Below, one piece after another: positions 18,562 through 27,306 of a DNA stretch of 64,000 nt; position 1 is the stretch's first letter; the number at the start of each line of letters is the position of its first letter. Source of the DNA: Clostridium sp. AF37-5 (lineage in GTDB: Bacteria; Bacillota; Clostridia; Lachnospirales; Lachnospiraceae); contig NZ_QUDR01000003.1 in the NCBI RefSeq assembly GCF_003477605.1, positions 161,765-225,764 of the forward strand, written 5' to 3'. Both the position numbers and the translations under genes were made by a program. The notes under the pieces are model-generated. The model ran no database searches. It saw only the letters and a list, made by a program, of their open reading frames with translations, and had not been told where the DNA came from.

Positions 18562-18640
18562 GTCGCGCTACGCGCGACATACATCTGCGCGAATACACTT
18601 ATTTGCAAGCGAGCTTGCATAAGTGTATTCATGCAGATGT
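18562..18640 (-). other. GC-rich double hairpin between obg and yhbY
   Basis: In the 148-base gap two stems stand out. GTCGCGC-TAC-GCGCGAC occupies 18562-18578. A long stem at 18581-18640 pairs ACATCTGC with GCAGATGT and the 12-base arm GAATACACTTAT with its complement, closed by a GCAAG/CTTGC tip. There is no U-tract, so this is not an ordinary terminator. It is far richer in GC than its surroundings. Confidence 0.7.
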
Positions 18641-18654
18641 GCGTTGCTTTGTAG

Positions 18655-19947
18655 TTATCGCATAAATTCAAATTGCCAGCCGTACATTTTTACGGTGTCG
18701 CCTTCTTCGATTCCAAGTTTTTCTAATTCGTCAAGGATTCCGTTTGTTTTTAAGAATTTTTGGAAGAATTCAAATCCTTTTTCGGAATCCAGATTGGTAT
18801 AACCAAGCATTCTTTCGATACGAGGACCTTCGACAATGTAAAGTCCTTCTTCTTCCTCGCTTTTTTCAACCGTATACGGTTCATTTGAGAAATCCGGTTC
18901 TTTTATCATGTATTCTTTTTCAAAAACAACCTGTTCTTCTTTGACATGGTCAAGCATGTCTTTGACATGATAAAGTAATGCCTGCACACCTTCTCCGCTG
19001 ACAGCAGATATCGGAAATACTGAAATTCCTTCCGGTTCAAATTCATCCTTGATTGCCTGCAATACTTTTTCACGGTCTTCACCATAAAAGCAATCGATTT
19101 TGTTGGCAGCAATGACCTGCGGGCGCTTAGCAATTTTCGGATTATAAGCTTTTAATTCCTCGTTAATGGCATGAATGTCTTCAATTGGGTCTCTGCCCTC
19201 TGTGGATGCTGCATCCACCATATGAATGAGCACGCGGGTACGTTCAATATGACGTAAAAATTCATGTCCTAATCCAACACCTTCTGAAGCTCCTTCAATC
19301 AATCCCGGAATATCAGCGATAACAAATCCATCGGCACCATCTAAATCAACCACACCAAGATTTGGATTCAAAGTTGTAAAATGATAATTTGCAATCTTTG
19401 GCTGTGCGTTCGTCACTCTTGATAAAAGGGTAGACTTTCCGACATTTGGGAATCCAACCAAACCAACATCAGCAATAACTTTTAATTCAAGGATAACTTC
19501 AAGTTCAATACCGGGTTTGCCCGGCTGGGCATACTTAGGCACCTGCATCGTAGGTGTTGCAAAATGCTGGTTTCCCTTTCCGCCGTTTCCACCTTTTAGT
19601 ACCACTTCTCTATTATTTTCGTAAGACATATCGGTAATTACCTGTCCTGTCTGTGCCTCACGTACAATTGTACCTGCCGGCACCTTTACGATTTTATCTT
19701 CTCCATCAGCTCCGTGACAGCGTCTTTTGCCGCCCGGCTCTCCGTCTCCTGCAAAATATTTCCTCACATGACGGAATTCGTTTAACGTATTAATGCCCGG
19801 GTCAACTTCAAATATCAAATCACCGCCGCGGCCACCATCGCCACCATCCGGTCCACCGTTAGCAACGTATTTTTCACGGCGGAAACTAACATGACCGTCA
19901 CCGCCTTTTCCGGAGCGGATTGTTATCTTCGCTCGATCTGCAAACAT
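18655..19947 (-). CDS. obg: GTPase Obg (CgtA)
   Basis: This 430-residue GTPase acts in 50S ribosome assembly and growth control. The glycine-rich Obg domain (1-158, with KGGDGHVSFRREK and GGRGGDL) precedes the G domain, with the P-loop GFPNVGKSTLL near 165, DIPGLIEGASEG and NKID. It ends with an OCT domain (about 345-430) typical of Gram-positive Obg. The ATG at 19947 has AAAGGA 7 bases upstream; a longer frame to 20004 is less likely. It lies downstream of rpmA. Confidence 0.97.
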   Translation of the reverse strand: MFADRAKITIRSGKGGDGHVSFRREKYVANGGPDGGDGGRGGDLIFEVDPGINTLNEFRHVRKYFAGDGEPGGKRRCHGADGEDKIVKVPAGTIVREAQTGQVITDMSYENNREVVLKGGNGGKGNQHFATPTMQVPKYAQPGKPGIELEVILELKVIADVGLVGFPNVGKSTLLSRVTNAQPKIANYHFTTLNPNLGVVDLDGADGFVIADIPGLIEGASEGVGLGHEFLRHIERTRVLIHMVDAASTEGRDPIEDIHAINEELKAYNPKIAKRPQVIAANKIDCFYGEDREKVLQAIKDEFEPEGISVFPISAVSGEGVQALLYHVKDMLDHVKEEQVVFEKEYMIKEPDFSNEPYTVEKSEEEEGLYIVEGPRIERMLGYTNLDSEKGFEFFQKFLKTNGILDELEKLGIEEGDTVKMYGWQFEFMR

Positions 19948-19974
19948 ACTTTTTTCCTTTCTATGAACGAATAA

Positions 19975-19997
19975 GGGGCTGCACATAAGGCAGCCCC
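19975..19997 (-). other. Stem-loop between rpmA and obg
   Basis: GGGGCTGC (19975-19982) pairs with GCAGCCCC (19990-19997) around a 7-base loop. It lacks a U-tract in either direction, so it looks more like an mRNA processing or stability element, or a leaky terminator, that would lower obg relative to rpmA. That function is inferred. Confidence 0.5.
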
Positions 19998-20016
19998 CTG
20001 ACAAATCATTTCGATT

Positions 20017-20304
20017 TTATTTGCTTTCCACTGGATATACGGAAGCCTGTTTTTTATCTCTTCCTTTTCTCTCGAAACGAAGAACACCGTCTACCAAAGC
20101 ATACAATGTATCGTCTCCACCTTTACCAACATTAACACCCGGATGAATCTTGGTGCCACGCTGTCTGTAAAGAATATTTCCAGCCAAAACAAACTGTCCG
20201 TCAGCTCTTTTAGCGCCTAAGCGTTTAGATTCGGAATCTCTACCGTTCTTTGTAGAACCCATTCCTTTTTTATGAGCAAACAACTGAAGGTTCATTTTCA
20301 ACAT
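20017..20304 (-). CDS. rpmA: 50S ribosomal protein L27 with cleavable N-terminus
   Basis: L27 (95 residues) reaches into the peptidyl transferase centre. The start [17 protein letters not shown] contains the Firmicutes extension LQLFA, which the Prp protease removes before HKKG so that the active N-terminus is exposed. The core [14 protein letters not shown] and [10 protein letters not shown] is typical. AGGAGG lies 8 bases upstream of 20304. The gene directly follows prp. Confidence 0.97.
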   Translation of the reverse strand: MLKMNLQLFAHKKGMGSTKNGRDSESKRLGAKRADGQFVLAGNILYRQRGTKIHPGVNVGKGGDDTLYALVDGVLRFERKGRDKKQASVYPVESK

Positions 20305-20316
20305 GGTCTTTTCCTC

Positions 20317-20637
20317 CTAACGATTAATAATTTGAACATACTTCTTTCCATATTCTTCGGCAATATGTTCGATTCCCAATAGCATGGACTGTAACAATAA
20401 CTGTGTTTTCTCCGAAATTTCTCCTGTCAAATCAAAAGAAATCATTCCTCTTTCCTCATCCATACCCTCCGAGAAGGAATCCTCCGTAAATTCTTCAATT
20501 GAATTTACACAGTTAATGGCGAGAACAGAAATCGAAGCACAAACAATATCACTGCCCCGGTCCGCGTATCCGGCATGCCCTTCCATATGAAAACCCGTTA
20601 TGTTCCCATTCTGCTTTTTTACAATTACCTGAATCAT
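20317..20637 (-). CDS. prp: Ribosomal-processing cysteine protease Prp
   Basis: This 106-residue protein cleaves the N-terminal extension of L27. The catalytic histidine and cysteine are probably H21 and C33 in GHAGYADRGSDIVC. It sits between rplU and rpmA as in other Firmicutes, and the substrate motif is present in the next gene, so protease and target are co-expressed. Older annotations call the family YsxB or DUF464. Confidence 0.95.
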   Translation of the reverse strand: MIQVIVKKQNGNITGFHMEGHAGYADRGSDIVCASISVLAINCVNSIEEFTEDSFSEGMDEERGMISFDLTGEISEKTQLLLQSMLLGIEHIAEEYGKKYVQIINR

Positions 20638-20653
20638 AGATTCACCTGAAAGA

Positions 20654-20962
20654 TTAAGCGTTAATCTTTTCGATTTTTACCTGAGTAAATGGCTGTCTAT
20701 GACCATTCTTTTTGTGGTATCCGGTTTTTCTCTTATAACGATAAACAATAACCTTTTTACTTTTGCCTTCTGCTACTACAGTTGCTTTGACAGAAGCTCC
20801 GTCAACAGTTGGAGTACCAACTTTGACATCTTTGTCACCAACTAAAAGTACCTGGTCAAAAGTAACTTCGGAACCAGCTTCCAAACCAAGTTTTTCAACT
20901 TTGATTACGTCGCCTTCTTCTACTTTATACTGCTTACCACCGGTTGCTATAATTGCGTACAT
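20654..20962 (-). CDS. rplU: 50S ribosomal protein L21
   Basis: L21 (102 residues from the ATG at 20962) binds 23S rRNA. The start [18 protein letters not shown] and the C-terminal [18 protein letters not shown] are characteristic. AGGAGG lies 6 bases upstream of this ATG; an in-frame extension to 20992 would cover the ribosome site and leader and is rejected. It is the first gene of a seven-gene ribosome-assembly operon. Confidence 0.97.
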   Translation of the reverse strand: MYAIIATGGKQYKVEEGDVIKVEKLGLEAGSEVTFDQVLLVGDKDVKVGTPTVDGASVKATVVAEGKSKKVIVYRYKRKTGYHKKNGHRQPFTQVKIEKINA

Positions 20963-20974
20963 ATAGCACCTCCT

Positions 20975-21050
20975 AATAAAATTACTCGCCAACTATGGTG
21001 CCTGTCTCATGAAAAATGGACAGAACTATAACCTCGTTGTGCGGCATACG
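20975..21050 (-). ncRNA. Candidate L21 leader (autoregulatory 5' UTR)
   Basis: The transcript between the predicted start (about 21050) and the rplU ribosome site is about 75 bases. It contains ACGAGGTTATAGTTCTGTCC, a complementary GGACAG/CTGTCC pairing with the later GACAGG, and CATAGTTGGCGAG. These resemble the Firmicutes L21 leader by which L21 is thought to control its own operon. A covariance model was not run. Confidence 0.5.
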
Positions 21051-21056
21051 CTTAAC

Positions 21057-21086
21057 AGTATAGCATGACCAATCACACTATGTCAA
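21057..21086 (-). promoter_or_regulatory. Promoter of the rplU operon
   Basis: TTGACA (21081-21086) and TATACT (21057-21062) on the minus strand are 18 bases apart, with TGC in front of the -10 box as an extended -10. This is a strong vegetative promoter, fitting a ribosomal protein operon. Confidence 0.8.
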
Positions 21087-21129
21087 GTATTTTTCATGAA
21101 CATTTGACGCAAACGAAACCAGCCCAAAT

Positions 21130-24100
21130 TTATTTTTTGATCTTGACTTTCTTGTTCAGTCCTCTGGCACGAAGTACCTTTTTATATGCTTTATATTTAC
21201 TCTTTGGCACTTTAATAACTGTCTTTTTTCGGATGCTCTTAAATGTTTTTTTAGCAACCGTTTTCTTTGTCAGTTTCTTTGTTTTGATTTCAAGCAGAGT
21301 CAGTTTTTTGCAGTTACTAAAGGCTTTTTCTCCAATGGAAGTAACATCGTACTCAACACCCTGAACGGTAATGCTCTCAGGAATGGTGACTTTTTTCTTC
21401 TTTTTGTTTGTATAGCCTGTAAATTCAACCGTAGAGCCCTTTGCCTTTGATTTCGTTACTCTGTATTTATTTCCTTTTACTTTCAGTATTGCACCGACCT
21501 TTTTCGGTACTGCTTTTTCCCTTTCAGCAGGCTTCTTCGTCGCCTGAGAATCCGAGGTCTTGGTCGGTTTTGCAGTTGGCGTTGCAGCTGGTTTGTCGGT
21601 TGGTTTTGCAGTTGGCGTTACAGCTGGTTTGTCGGTTGGTTTTGCAGTTGGCGTTACAACCGGCTTTTCTGCCGGTGCTTCTTTGATGGTATAAACCACT
21701 TCTACCTTAGCAGTGCCTACCGATACAGTGGCTTTGATGGTACCGGGACTGGTAAGGTCCTCTGTCCGAGTTCCCTCACGTGTATAAAAGATTTCATAAG
21801 GCACTTCTATTTTGCCCCATTCTTCACTTAACTCGATACCAATGTCAACTGCATGGGCTGTTTTATCATATACAGTATCCTTGCCACTGACTGTCATCCT
21901 CACTGAATGAGCAGAATCCTTCTTACAAATACCTGTGATTACATTTCCTTGTGCAGTATATATTGTGTCATGAGCGGTCGGTGATTCCGGAAGTTTTTCA
22001 TTGGAATAACTCTTCACACATTCCTGATAACCGGTATATACTGTTCCGTGTGAAGAATCCGCCACCGGAGCTTTGTCATTTTCACCGTCATTGTCGATGT
22101 TCTGGTACCAATACTGGCTTCCGTCACTCACTCCATGGTTCAGAAGGCTGCACACTTCTCCAGAGGCAAACTGCTGTGCCGTCTTAGCATTTTTATCTTC
22201 TGCTTTTTCTGAAAGATAATATGTATTTTCAATATGGCTTCCGGTAAATGATTGGCTAAGCGGATAAGTATCGCCATCTCCATCAAACGTAATGTCCTTT
22301 ACAAAACTATCCTTAATCGTGCCATAATTTCCGCCGGCTAATGCGCTGTGAACCCGAAGTTTAATAGTCATTTCATCGTCATACTCTGTCTTCTTCTTCG
22401 TTTTTATGACAGCATTCTCCACCGCACAATTTTCGATTGTTCCATAATTGTTGGAACAGAGAATACCAGAGCGAAAATCTGCCGAATAATTTCTAGATGG
22501 CACCGTTGCATTCCGGATACGCACATTTTTGATGGTACCATAATTATTTCCCATCAAAATATATGGATAATAGTTACTTTTCACATTGGTAATACTATGT
22601 CCATTTCCATCAAATATGCCATAAAATGAACTTGCGACACCATTGAGCAATCCAGAAACATCTTCTTCACTAAAATCAATATCAGCATCCAAAAGAACAT
22701 TTAATGCATCATCCTTTAGAAGCAGCTTATGCAGCGAATCAAGATCGGCTTTTCCCCCTATTTTCACAAACCATTTTCCATCTTTTTTAACTGCCGGAAG
22801 ACAGGATGTATAACTTGCACCTTGTTTTACCGTATCTCCCGGATAGGCGACAAAACTATCACCATTTCTGTCCTGTGCAAAATAGAACACTTCATTCGGC
22901 AGCACATCTCCTTCAAATTTTTCTCCATCCACAGTCACTCCTAATTCCACTTCGCGCAAAGTAATCATCATATCTTCTGTGATTTTGTCCGGAGTCCCTG
23001 CACTTCCGTAGTCATATTCGTAATATCTTTGTCCGTCAAAGTATCGATTTCCCAATTTGAATCCATCCGGCACCACGAACTCTTGTTGATTTGTCTCTCC
23101 TTCAACCTGAAGCGTAATCTTGTGAGTACTTACTGCCGGGTCATCCTTAATCATGTTTTCTATTGCATGTCCGCTATCCCCATCACTCTGGTAAGTATAT
23201 GTATAAACGCTTCCATCTTCCAATGTAATTATGTTTTTCCCATATTCCATAAAGCACTTCAAGGTGCCGTCTTCTGCGGTCTGGAGATTCGTGACTGGCT
23301 GCCCGTTAATGGTTTTCACTTTGGTATTTTCTAAAAGTCCATCCACGGTAAAAAGACCGATTTTCCTGCCATACACATCTGACACGTCTGACATGCGATT
23401 CAGAGTAAAATATTGCTCATCATAGGAAATTACACTATTGCAAATTACCGTATTTGACCCTTCTGACTCTACAATGCCAATTTTAACACTTTGCTGGGTT
23501 GGAGATTTCTGTTTCGCCGTTATCTTCGCTCCGTCAATGTATACACTATTCCTGCCTTTAAGAAAATACGAAATCCATTCTTTCTCTGCATCATCAGTCA
23601 GTGACAGTTCTCCGCCCAAAATAGCGATATCCTTAGCATAAACACAACGACCATCACCGTAGGATAAATCTGCTTTTCCTCCAGTCATTGTAAATTTTTC
23701 CACCCCCTCAATTGCTCCATAGGCAACCAAATCTCCACCTTCCAATGTGACAGTTCCCTGACGACGATTTTCTCCCTCTTTCCTTCCGAATATAGAATAA
23801 CCATAGTTTTCTTCTTCCTCTGAATCTTCTTTGCAGTTACCTAGCATCAAAGTAAGACGGCCGTTACCTTCTTTGAGCGTTATATCACCAGTTACCTGAA
23901 TCACATAACTATAATCCTTATCCGGCGATGTAAGACAGGAATCCTCTTCCACATACAGATTTGCTGTTCCTTCGATGTCCAGTACCGGAAAAAGCTGGTT
24001 GGTATAGATATTACCACAACTATCCACACCCGAATCATACATCTGATTATTTTGAATCTGTGCTCCATCAAAAATAATATTTGCTTCCACTCCCTTTTCT

Positions 24101-24438
24101 ACCTTGATGTGAGTGTCGACAAATGCACCATTGATCTCATTGGAGCCTTTGATGATGTAAGTTCCATTTTTTGCAATATTAATTTCGATGACGGTAGTAG
24201 TAAAATCCTCACCATACGCATCTACAAAGGTTTTTTCTTGTCTAAGAGCCGCATCTGCCAGATTAAAAGTCACTGCGTTTTCTGTAGGCAGGGAAAGCTT
24301 CTGCATTTCTTCCATAACTGCCCTTCCCTTGGCATACGCTTCTGCATAGGATACGGTCGGGATACTTGTAAGCACCGTAGCCGATAATGTTGCAATACAA
24401 ATCCCTTTTTGTGCCTGTCTGTAAAATTTCTTTCTCAT
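21130..24438 (-). CDS. Large secreted protein: beta-helix-like repeats, Thr/Pro/Lys linker, BspA-type LRR end
   Basis: The 1102-residue product begins with a signal peptide (about 1-33, cleaved after SVSYA-like PTVSYA). Residues 40-420 contain many short beta strands and glycine/aspartate turns that resemble a right-handed beta-helix. Near 600-740 three NYGTIK/NYGTIE units resemble GLUG repeats. A linker of 12-residue KPTDKPA-TPTA units follows (about 935-985). The last 120 residues contain one BspA/LRR_5-type repeat (VTSIGEKAFSNCKKLTLLEI). No enzyme motif or LPXTG signal was found. A surface adhesin or binding role is inferred. I chose the ATG at 24438 because GGAGG is 5 bases upstream. It lies 22 bases after the GT8 gene. 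Confidence 0.7.
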   Translation of the reverse strand: MRKKFYRQAQKGICIATLSATVLTSIPTVSYAEAYAKGRAVMEEMQKLSLPTENAVTFNLADAALRQEKTFVDAYGEDFTTTVIEINIAKNGTYIIKGSNEINGAFVDTHIKVEKGVEANIIFDGAQIQNNQMYDSGVDSCGNIYTNQLFPVLDIEGTANLYVEEDSCLTSPDKDYSYVIQVTGDITLKEGNGRLTLMLGNCKEDSEEEENYGYSIFGRKEGENRRQGTVTLEGGDLVAYGAIEGVEKFTMTGGKADLSYGDGRCVYAKDIAILGGELSLTDDAEKEWISYFLKGRNSVYIDGAKITAKQKSPTQQSVKIGIVESEGSNTVICNSVISYDEQYFTLNRMSDVSDVYGRKIGLFTVDGLLENTKVKTINGQPVTNLQTAEDGTLKCFMEYGKNIITLEDGSVYTYTYQSDGDSGHAIENMIKDDPAVSTHKITLQVEGETNQQEFVVPDGFKLGNRYFDGQRYYEYDYGSAGTPDKITEDMMITLREVELGVTVDGEKFEGDVLPNEVFYFAQDRNGDSFVAYPGDTVKQGASYTSCLPAVKKDGKWFVKIGGKADLDSLHKLLLKDDALNVLLDADIDFSEEDVSGLLNGVASSFYGIFDGNGHSITNVKSNYYPYILMGNNYGTIKNVRIRNATVPSRNYSADFRSGILCSNNYGTIENCAVENAVIKTKKKTEYDDEMTIKLRVHSALAGGNYGTIKDSFVKDITFDGDGDTYPLSQSFTGSHIENTYYLSEKAEDKNAKTAQQFASGEVCSLLNHGVSDGSQYWYQNIDNDGENDKAPVADSSHGTVYTGYQECVKSYSNEKLPESPTAHDTIYTAQGNVITGICKKDSAHSVRMTVSGKDTVYDKTAHAVDIGIELSEEWGKIEVPYEIFYTREGTRTEDLTSPGTIKATVSVGTAKVEVVYTIKEAPAEKPVVTPTAKPTDKPAVTPTAKPTDKPAATPTAKPTKTSDSQATKKPAEREKAVPKKVGAILKVKGNKYRVTKSKAKGSTVEFTGYTNKKKKKVTIPESITVQGVEYDVTSIGEKAFSNCKKLTLLEIKTKKLTKKTVAKKTFKSIRKKTVIKVPKSKYKAYKKVLRARGLNKKVKIKK
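21566..21661 (-). repeat. 36-base tandem repeat coding the KPTDKPA linker
   Basis: About 2.7 copies of a 36-base unit (21566-21601, 21602-21637, then a partial copy) differ by only one or two bases. Each codes a 12-residue Thr/Pro/Lys unit in frame. Near-identity at the DNA level suggests recent expansion or homogenisation. Confidence 0.85.
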
Positions 24439-24460
24439 TTTTTCCTCCATTTCTCTCATT

Positions 24461-25357
24461 TTAAGTCTCATTTTTCATTATCTTATAATATTTTTCGTAC
24501 TGCTCTCGCAATATCTCACCTGTTGTCCACGGCTTGCGTTTCCCGACATAATGAATAATCGCCGGATCATCCCTTTGAAGATCTGCATACAATGTTTGGC
24601 TGTGAATATTGCCGCTTTGCAAATGTCCTGCCACAAATGTGGTATAATTCCAGCGAAAATCCAATGGCAGCACCTTGCCATCAAACAGCATATTAAGGAC
24701 ATCTTGATCGCTAAACATATATTTGTGCCCCGTTAGCAATTCATAAACCTGCGACATCGTAATATGCTGCCTGGCTTTTTGCAGATTCAGAAGCAATACC
24801 CCTGAATTAAAATAATCCTCTGCATATTGCATCTTCAAACCGTCACTTCGATAATTATCCACATTATATGGCATACCATCTAAAAAAATGGCACGGCGCG
24901 TCTGTGACAAAACACGAAGATCTTCTGCCCGAACAGCCGCCACTTCCTTTTCACCAAGATGCGTATCGTAGAGTTTGCTTACATCCTCCAAAAAAATCAT
25001 GTCGCAATCAAAATACAACATTTTTTCATAATTTGTGAACATCTCATCAAACAGATACAAGCGGTAATTGATAGCTGCTGTGTAATACGCATTTGCCGTT
25101 TCCGGAAAAAACTTTTTTCTTTCTCTCATATTAATAAAACGGATGCTGACTCCCGGCTCGTCTTTTCCCAGTGCATAGATTTGTTCTTGTGCCTCCCCGG
25201 GAATGTCATCTTGTAAAATAAGGATGTCATAATTTCGTGTCTTGTCCCGACTATACAAGAGAGAATACAACGATGTACAAAGTGGTTTTGCATACTTCTC
25301 ATCGCTGACAAAGCATATATTAACTGAAGTTTCAAATGCTTTTTGAAGTTTTTTCAT
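24461..25357 (-). CDS. Glycosyltransferase family 8 protein
   Basis: The 298-residue product resembles GT8 retaining transferases such as LgtC and GspA. NICFVSDEKYAKPLCTSLYS at the start is the nucleotide-sugar fold, DCDMIF (about 117-122) carries the DxD metal motif, and HYVGKRKPW near the C-terminus matches the GT8 H-x-G-x-K-P-W motif. It has no signal peptide and probably acts in the cytoplasm on a lipid-linked or protein acceptor; the acceptor is unknown. It lies just upstream of the large secreted protein and is probably co-transcribed with it. Confidence 0.88.
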   Translation of the reverse strand: MKKLQKAFETSVNICFVSDEKYAKPLCTSLYSLLYSRDKTRNYDILILQDDIPGEAQEQIYALGKDEPGVSIRFINMRERKKFFPETANAYYTAAINYRLYLFDEMFTNYEKMLYFDCDMIFLEDVSKLYDTHLGEKEVAAVRAEDLRVLSQTRRAIFLDGMPYNVDNYRSDGLKMQYAEDYFNSGVLLLNLQKARQHITMSQVYELLTGHKYMFSDQDVLNMLFDGKVLPLDFRWNYTTFVAGHLQSGNIHSQTLYADLQRDDPAIIHYVGKRKPWTTGEILREQYEKYYKIMKNET

Positions 25358-25404
25358 TTTTATCCCTTTCTTTGGTGTTAAATATTATAACAATATAAAG
25401 TTTA

Positions 25405-26580
25405 TCATATAAAATAGTTAAAAAGCAAGTGATTACTAGACAAAGCCTCCCGCAAAGGTGGATTTTTTTTCATTCTCGTAATCTCAACAAGTCCAAGTTT
25501 TGTAATGTCCACAAGTACGGTTTTTACTTTATCTTCCGAAAGTTTCATACGGAGAAGCTGCATCAGTTCTTCCACATGTTCTTGTTCTTTCATATCAATA
25601 AAGTCAATCAATATAATCCCCGATAGATTTCGGAGACGAATCTGGCGCGCAGCCTCAATGGCAGCTTCACAGTTAATCTTGTAAAATGTCGTCTCTTTCG
25701 CTCTCTTGCCATCAATCGCTTTACCAGTATTTACATCAATGACCGTCAATGCCTCTGTTGGCTCAATCACAAGGTTGCCACCACTCTTTAACCAAACTTT
25801 TTTTTCGCAGGCTTTCTCTAATTTAGTTGAAATGCCGAGTAATTTATCCAGTGAATAACTATCATCCGAATATAATTCCACCTTATCCCCATAAATCGGA
25901 TGCAGTTCTTCATAAACCGATTGTAAATCCGTGACAATCCTCTCAAAATTTGAAAGTTCCAAACTTCGGATATATTTTAAATAAAATGACGCCTCACGAT
26001 ACAAACAGCTAAATCTTGTTTTATACTCACTGTAATCCATTAACTCATGCATTTGTTTCAGAAGTCCGGTGCACTCTTTTCTGATTTCTTCTTCACTCGC
26101 TGCCTTAGCACTCGTGCGAAGAATCACACCATAGGGATCCTCACAAAAATCTTCTAAGATTTTATAAAGTTCTTTCTTTTTTTCTTCCTCTGTAATTTTT
26201 TTTGAAACACCTTTTGTTTTTGATTTTGTGGAAACAACTGCAAACCGCCCTGCAATTTCCGGGAAAATTGTCAGTACCGGCTGTTTTGTCTTAACTGCCG
26301 CCTGCTTAATCTGAACAACAAATTCATCTCCGGCTTTTACCGTTTTCCCCTGACATTCACTTAAAGGAAGGAATCCAACCTTATTTTTCTCAAATTCCAC
26401 AAAAGCCGCATGAATGTTATCCACGACATTCTGCACTTTCCCAACAAAAATATCACCAACATTTCCGGAAGTATTTTCCTCGTTTTCTACTAAAACATCA
26501 TATAATTTGTCGTTATGCACAGAAACCAGTATCGTTTTATCCTGCACTTTTGTAATTACAATCTGGCTGCGGTTTGTCAT
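25405..26580 (-). CDS. rng: RNase E/G family ribonuclease, short form
   Basis: This 391-residue protein has an S1-like RNA-binding part near the start (VGKVQNVVDNIHAAFVEF) and the DNase I-like catalytic core. The two metal-binding aspartates are in VIDVNTGKAIDG and IILIDFIDM. It stops soon after TRMKKNPPLREAL and lacks the CPxCxGxG zinc-link that follows in Escherichia coli RNase E and G. It follows the DUF2344 gene by 3 bases, a pairing seen in other Clostridia, and lies upstream of the GT8 gene by 47 bases. Confidence 0.9.
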   Translation of the reverse strand: MTNRSQIVITKVQDKTILVSVHNDKLYDVLVENEENTSGNVGDIFVGKVQNVVDNIHAAFVEFEKNKVGFLPLSECQGKTVKAGDEFVVQIKQAAVKTKQPVLTIFPEIAGRFAVVSTKSKTKGVSKKITEEEKKKELYKILEDFCEDPYGVILRTSAKAASEEEIRKECTGLLKQMHELMDYSEYKTRFSCLYREASFYLKYIRSLELSNFERIVTDLQSVYEELHPIYGDKVELYSDDSYSLDKLLGISTKLEKACEKKVWLKSGGNLVIEPTEALTVIDVNTGKAIDGKRAKETTFYKINCEAAIEAARQIRLRNLSGIILIDFIDMKEQEHVEELMQLLRMKLSEDKVKTVLVDITKLGLVEITRMKKNPPLREALSSNHLLFNYFI

Positions 26581-26583
26581 CGT

Positions 26584-27306
26584 CTATTCTCCCTTTTTCT
26601 TAAAAATCATCTGCATTCTGTGAATCTGATACGAATAAGGTTCTAATTCATTCTCACAAAATGCATAAAATGCCTGCATCACAAGTTCCGGCTTAATATT
26701 TGTCTCACTTCCGCTTGTCAGCCGCATAAACAGCGAGTTTCCCTCATAATCACAGTGAAGTGTTCCATAGTTTTCACCATTTTTTTTAGCAAAAGCATCC
26801 ATTGAAAAATCCCAGGCAAGAATATGTGGTTTAATATCCACTTCTTTCACAGATTTTTTCGTCTTTTTCTCAATCACAATTTCTTGCTGCTCCATAAAAG
26901 AAAGCCATTTTTCCTGCCAATTTTCCGGAAAAACACCCGCTTCTTTTTCCACTACCATATAATCCGCAGCGATAAGAAGCGACATCGAATTTTTAAAACC
27001 ATCCGGCATGATTTCAATGTCTGTAACAAATATTTCATCAGTCATAAATTGATTTAAGTAGGTCACAAGCTCCGGCAGTGAAAGATCCGGCAGTGAATAA
27101 AATTCTACATCAATATATTCTCCGTCACTTGTTACACCGACGCCAAGCGGCGAAGCAAAACTCATTAACTGGTGCGGACTGTACCCCTTTGAATACGCAA
27201 CATCCAATTTTGCACGTCGAATCGCTTTCTGAAAAAAACGCATGCAGTCAAGGTGTCCGATAAACTTCATCGAGCCGCATTTTACAAAACGCATTCTTGT
27301 TTTCAT
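26584..27306 (-). CDS. DUF2344/TIGR03936 radical-SAM-associated protein
   Basis: The 240-residue product starts with RMRFVKCGSMKFIGHLDCMRFFQKAIRRA (given in part), the signature of the family found beside or fused to TIGR03960 radical-SAM proteins. It has SPHQLMSFASPLGVG as a second conserved patch. It is not a radical-SAM enzyme itself because it has no CxxxCxxC motif. The function is unproven. A four-base ATGA overlap with the preceding radical-SAM gene indicates translational coupling and joint action. Confidence 0.88.
   Translation of the reverse strand: MKTRMRFVKCGSMKFIGHLDCMRFFQKAIRRAKLDVAYSKGYSPHQLMSFASPLGVGVTSDGEYIDVEFYSLPDLSLPELVTYLNQFMTDEIFVTDIEIMPDGFKNSMSLLIAADYMVVEKEAGVFPENWQEKWLSFMEQQEIVIEKKTKKSVKEVDIKPHILAWDFSMDAFAKKNGENYGTLHCDYEGNSLFMRLTSGSETNIKPELVMQAFYAFCENELEPYSYQIHRMQMIFKKKGE

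Noticed and set aside
18507..18671. N-terminal extension of YhbY through the hairpin region
   Set aside because: It would encode an unusual Cys/Met/Arg-rich segment across structured DNA, while AAGGAGG lies just before the ATG at 18506.
21566..21661. Regular 36-base repeats that look like a CRISPR array
   Set aside because: The copies are contiguous with no spacers, and they are in frame in the secreted protein, so they are coding repeats.
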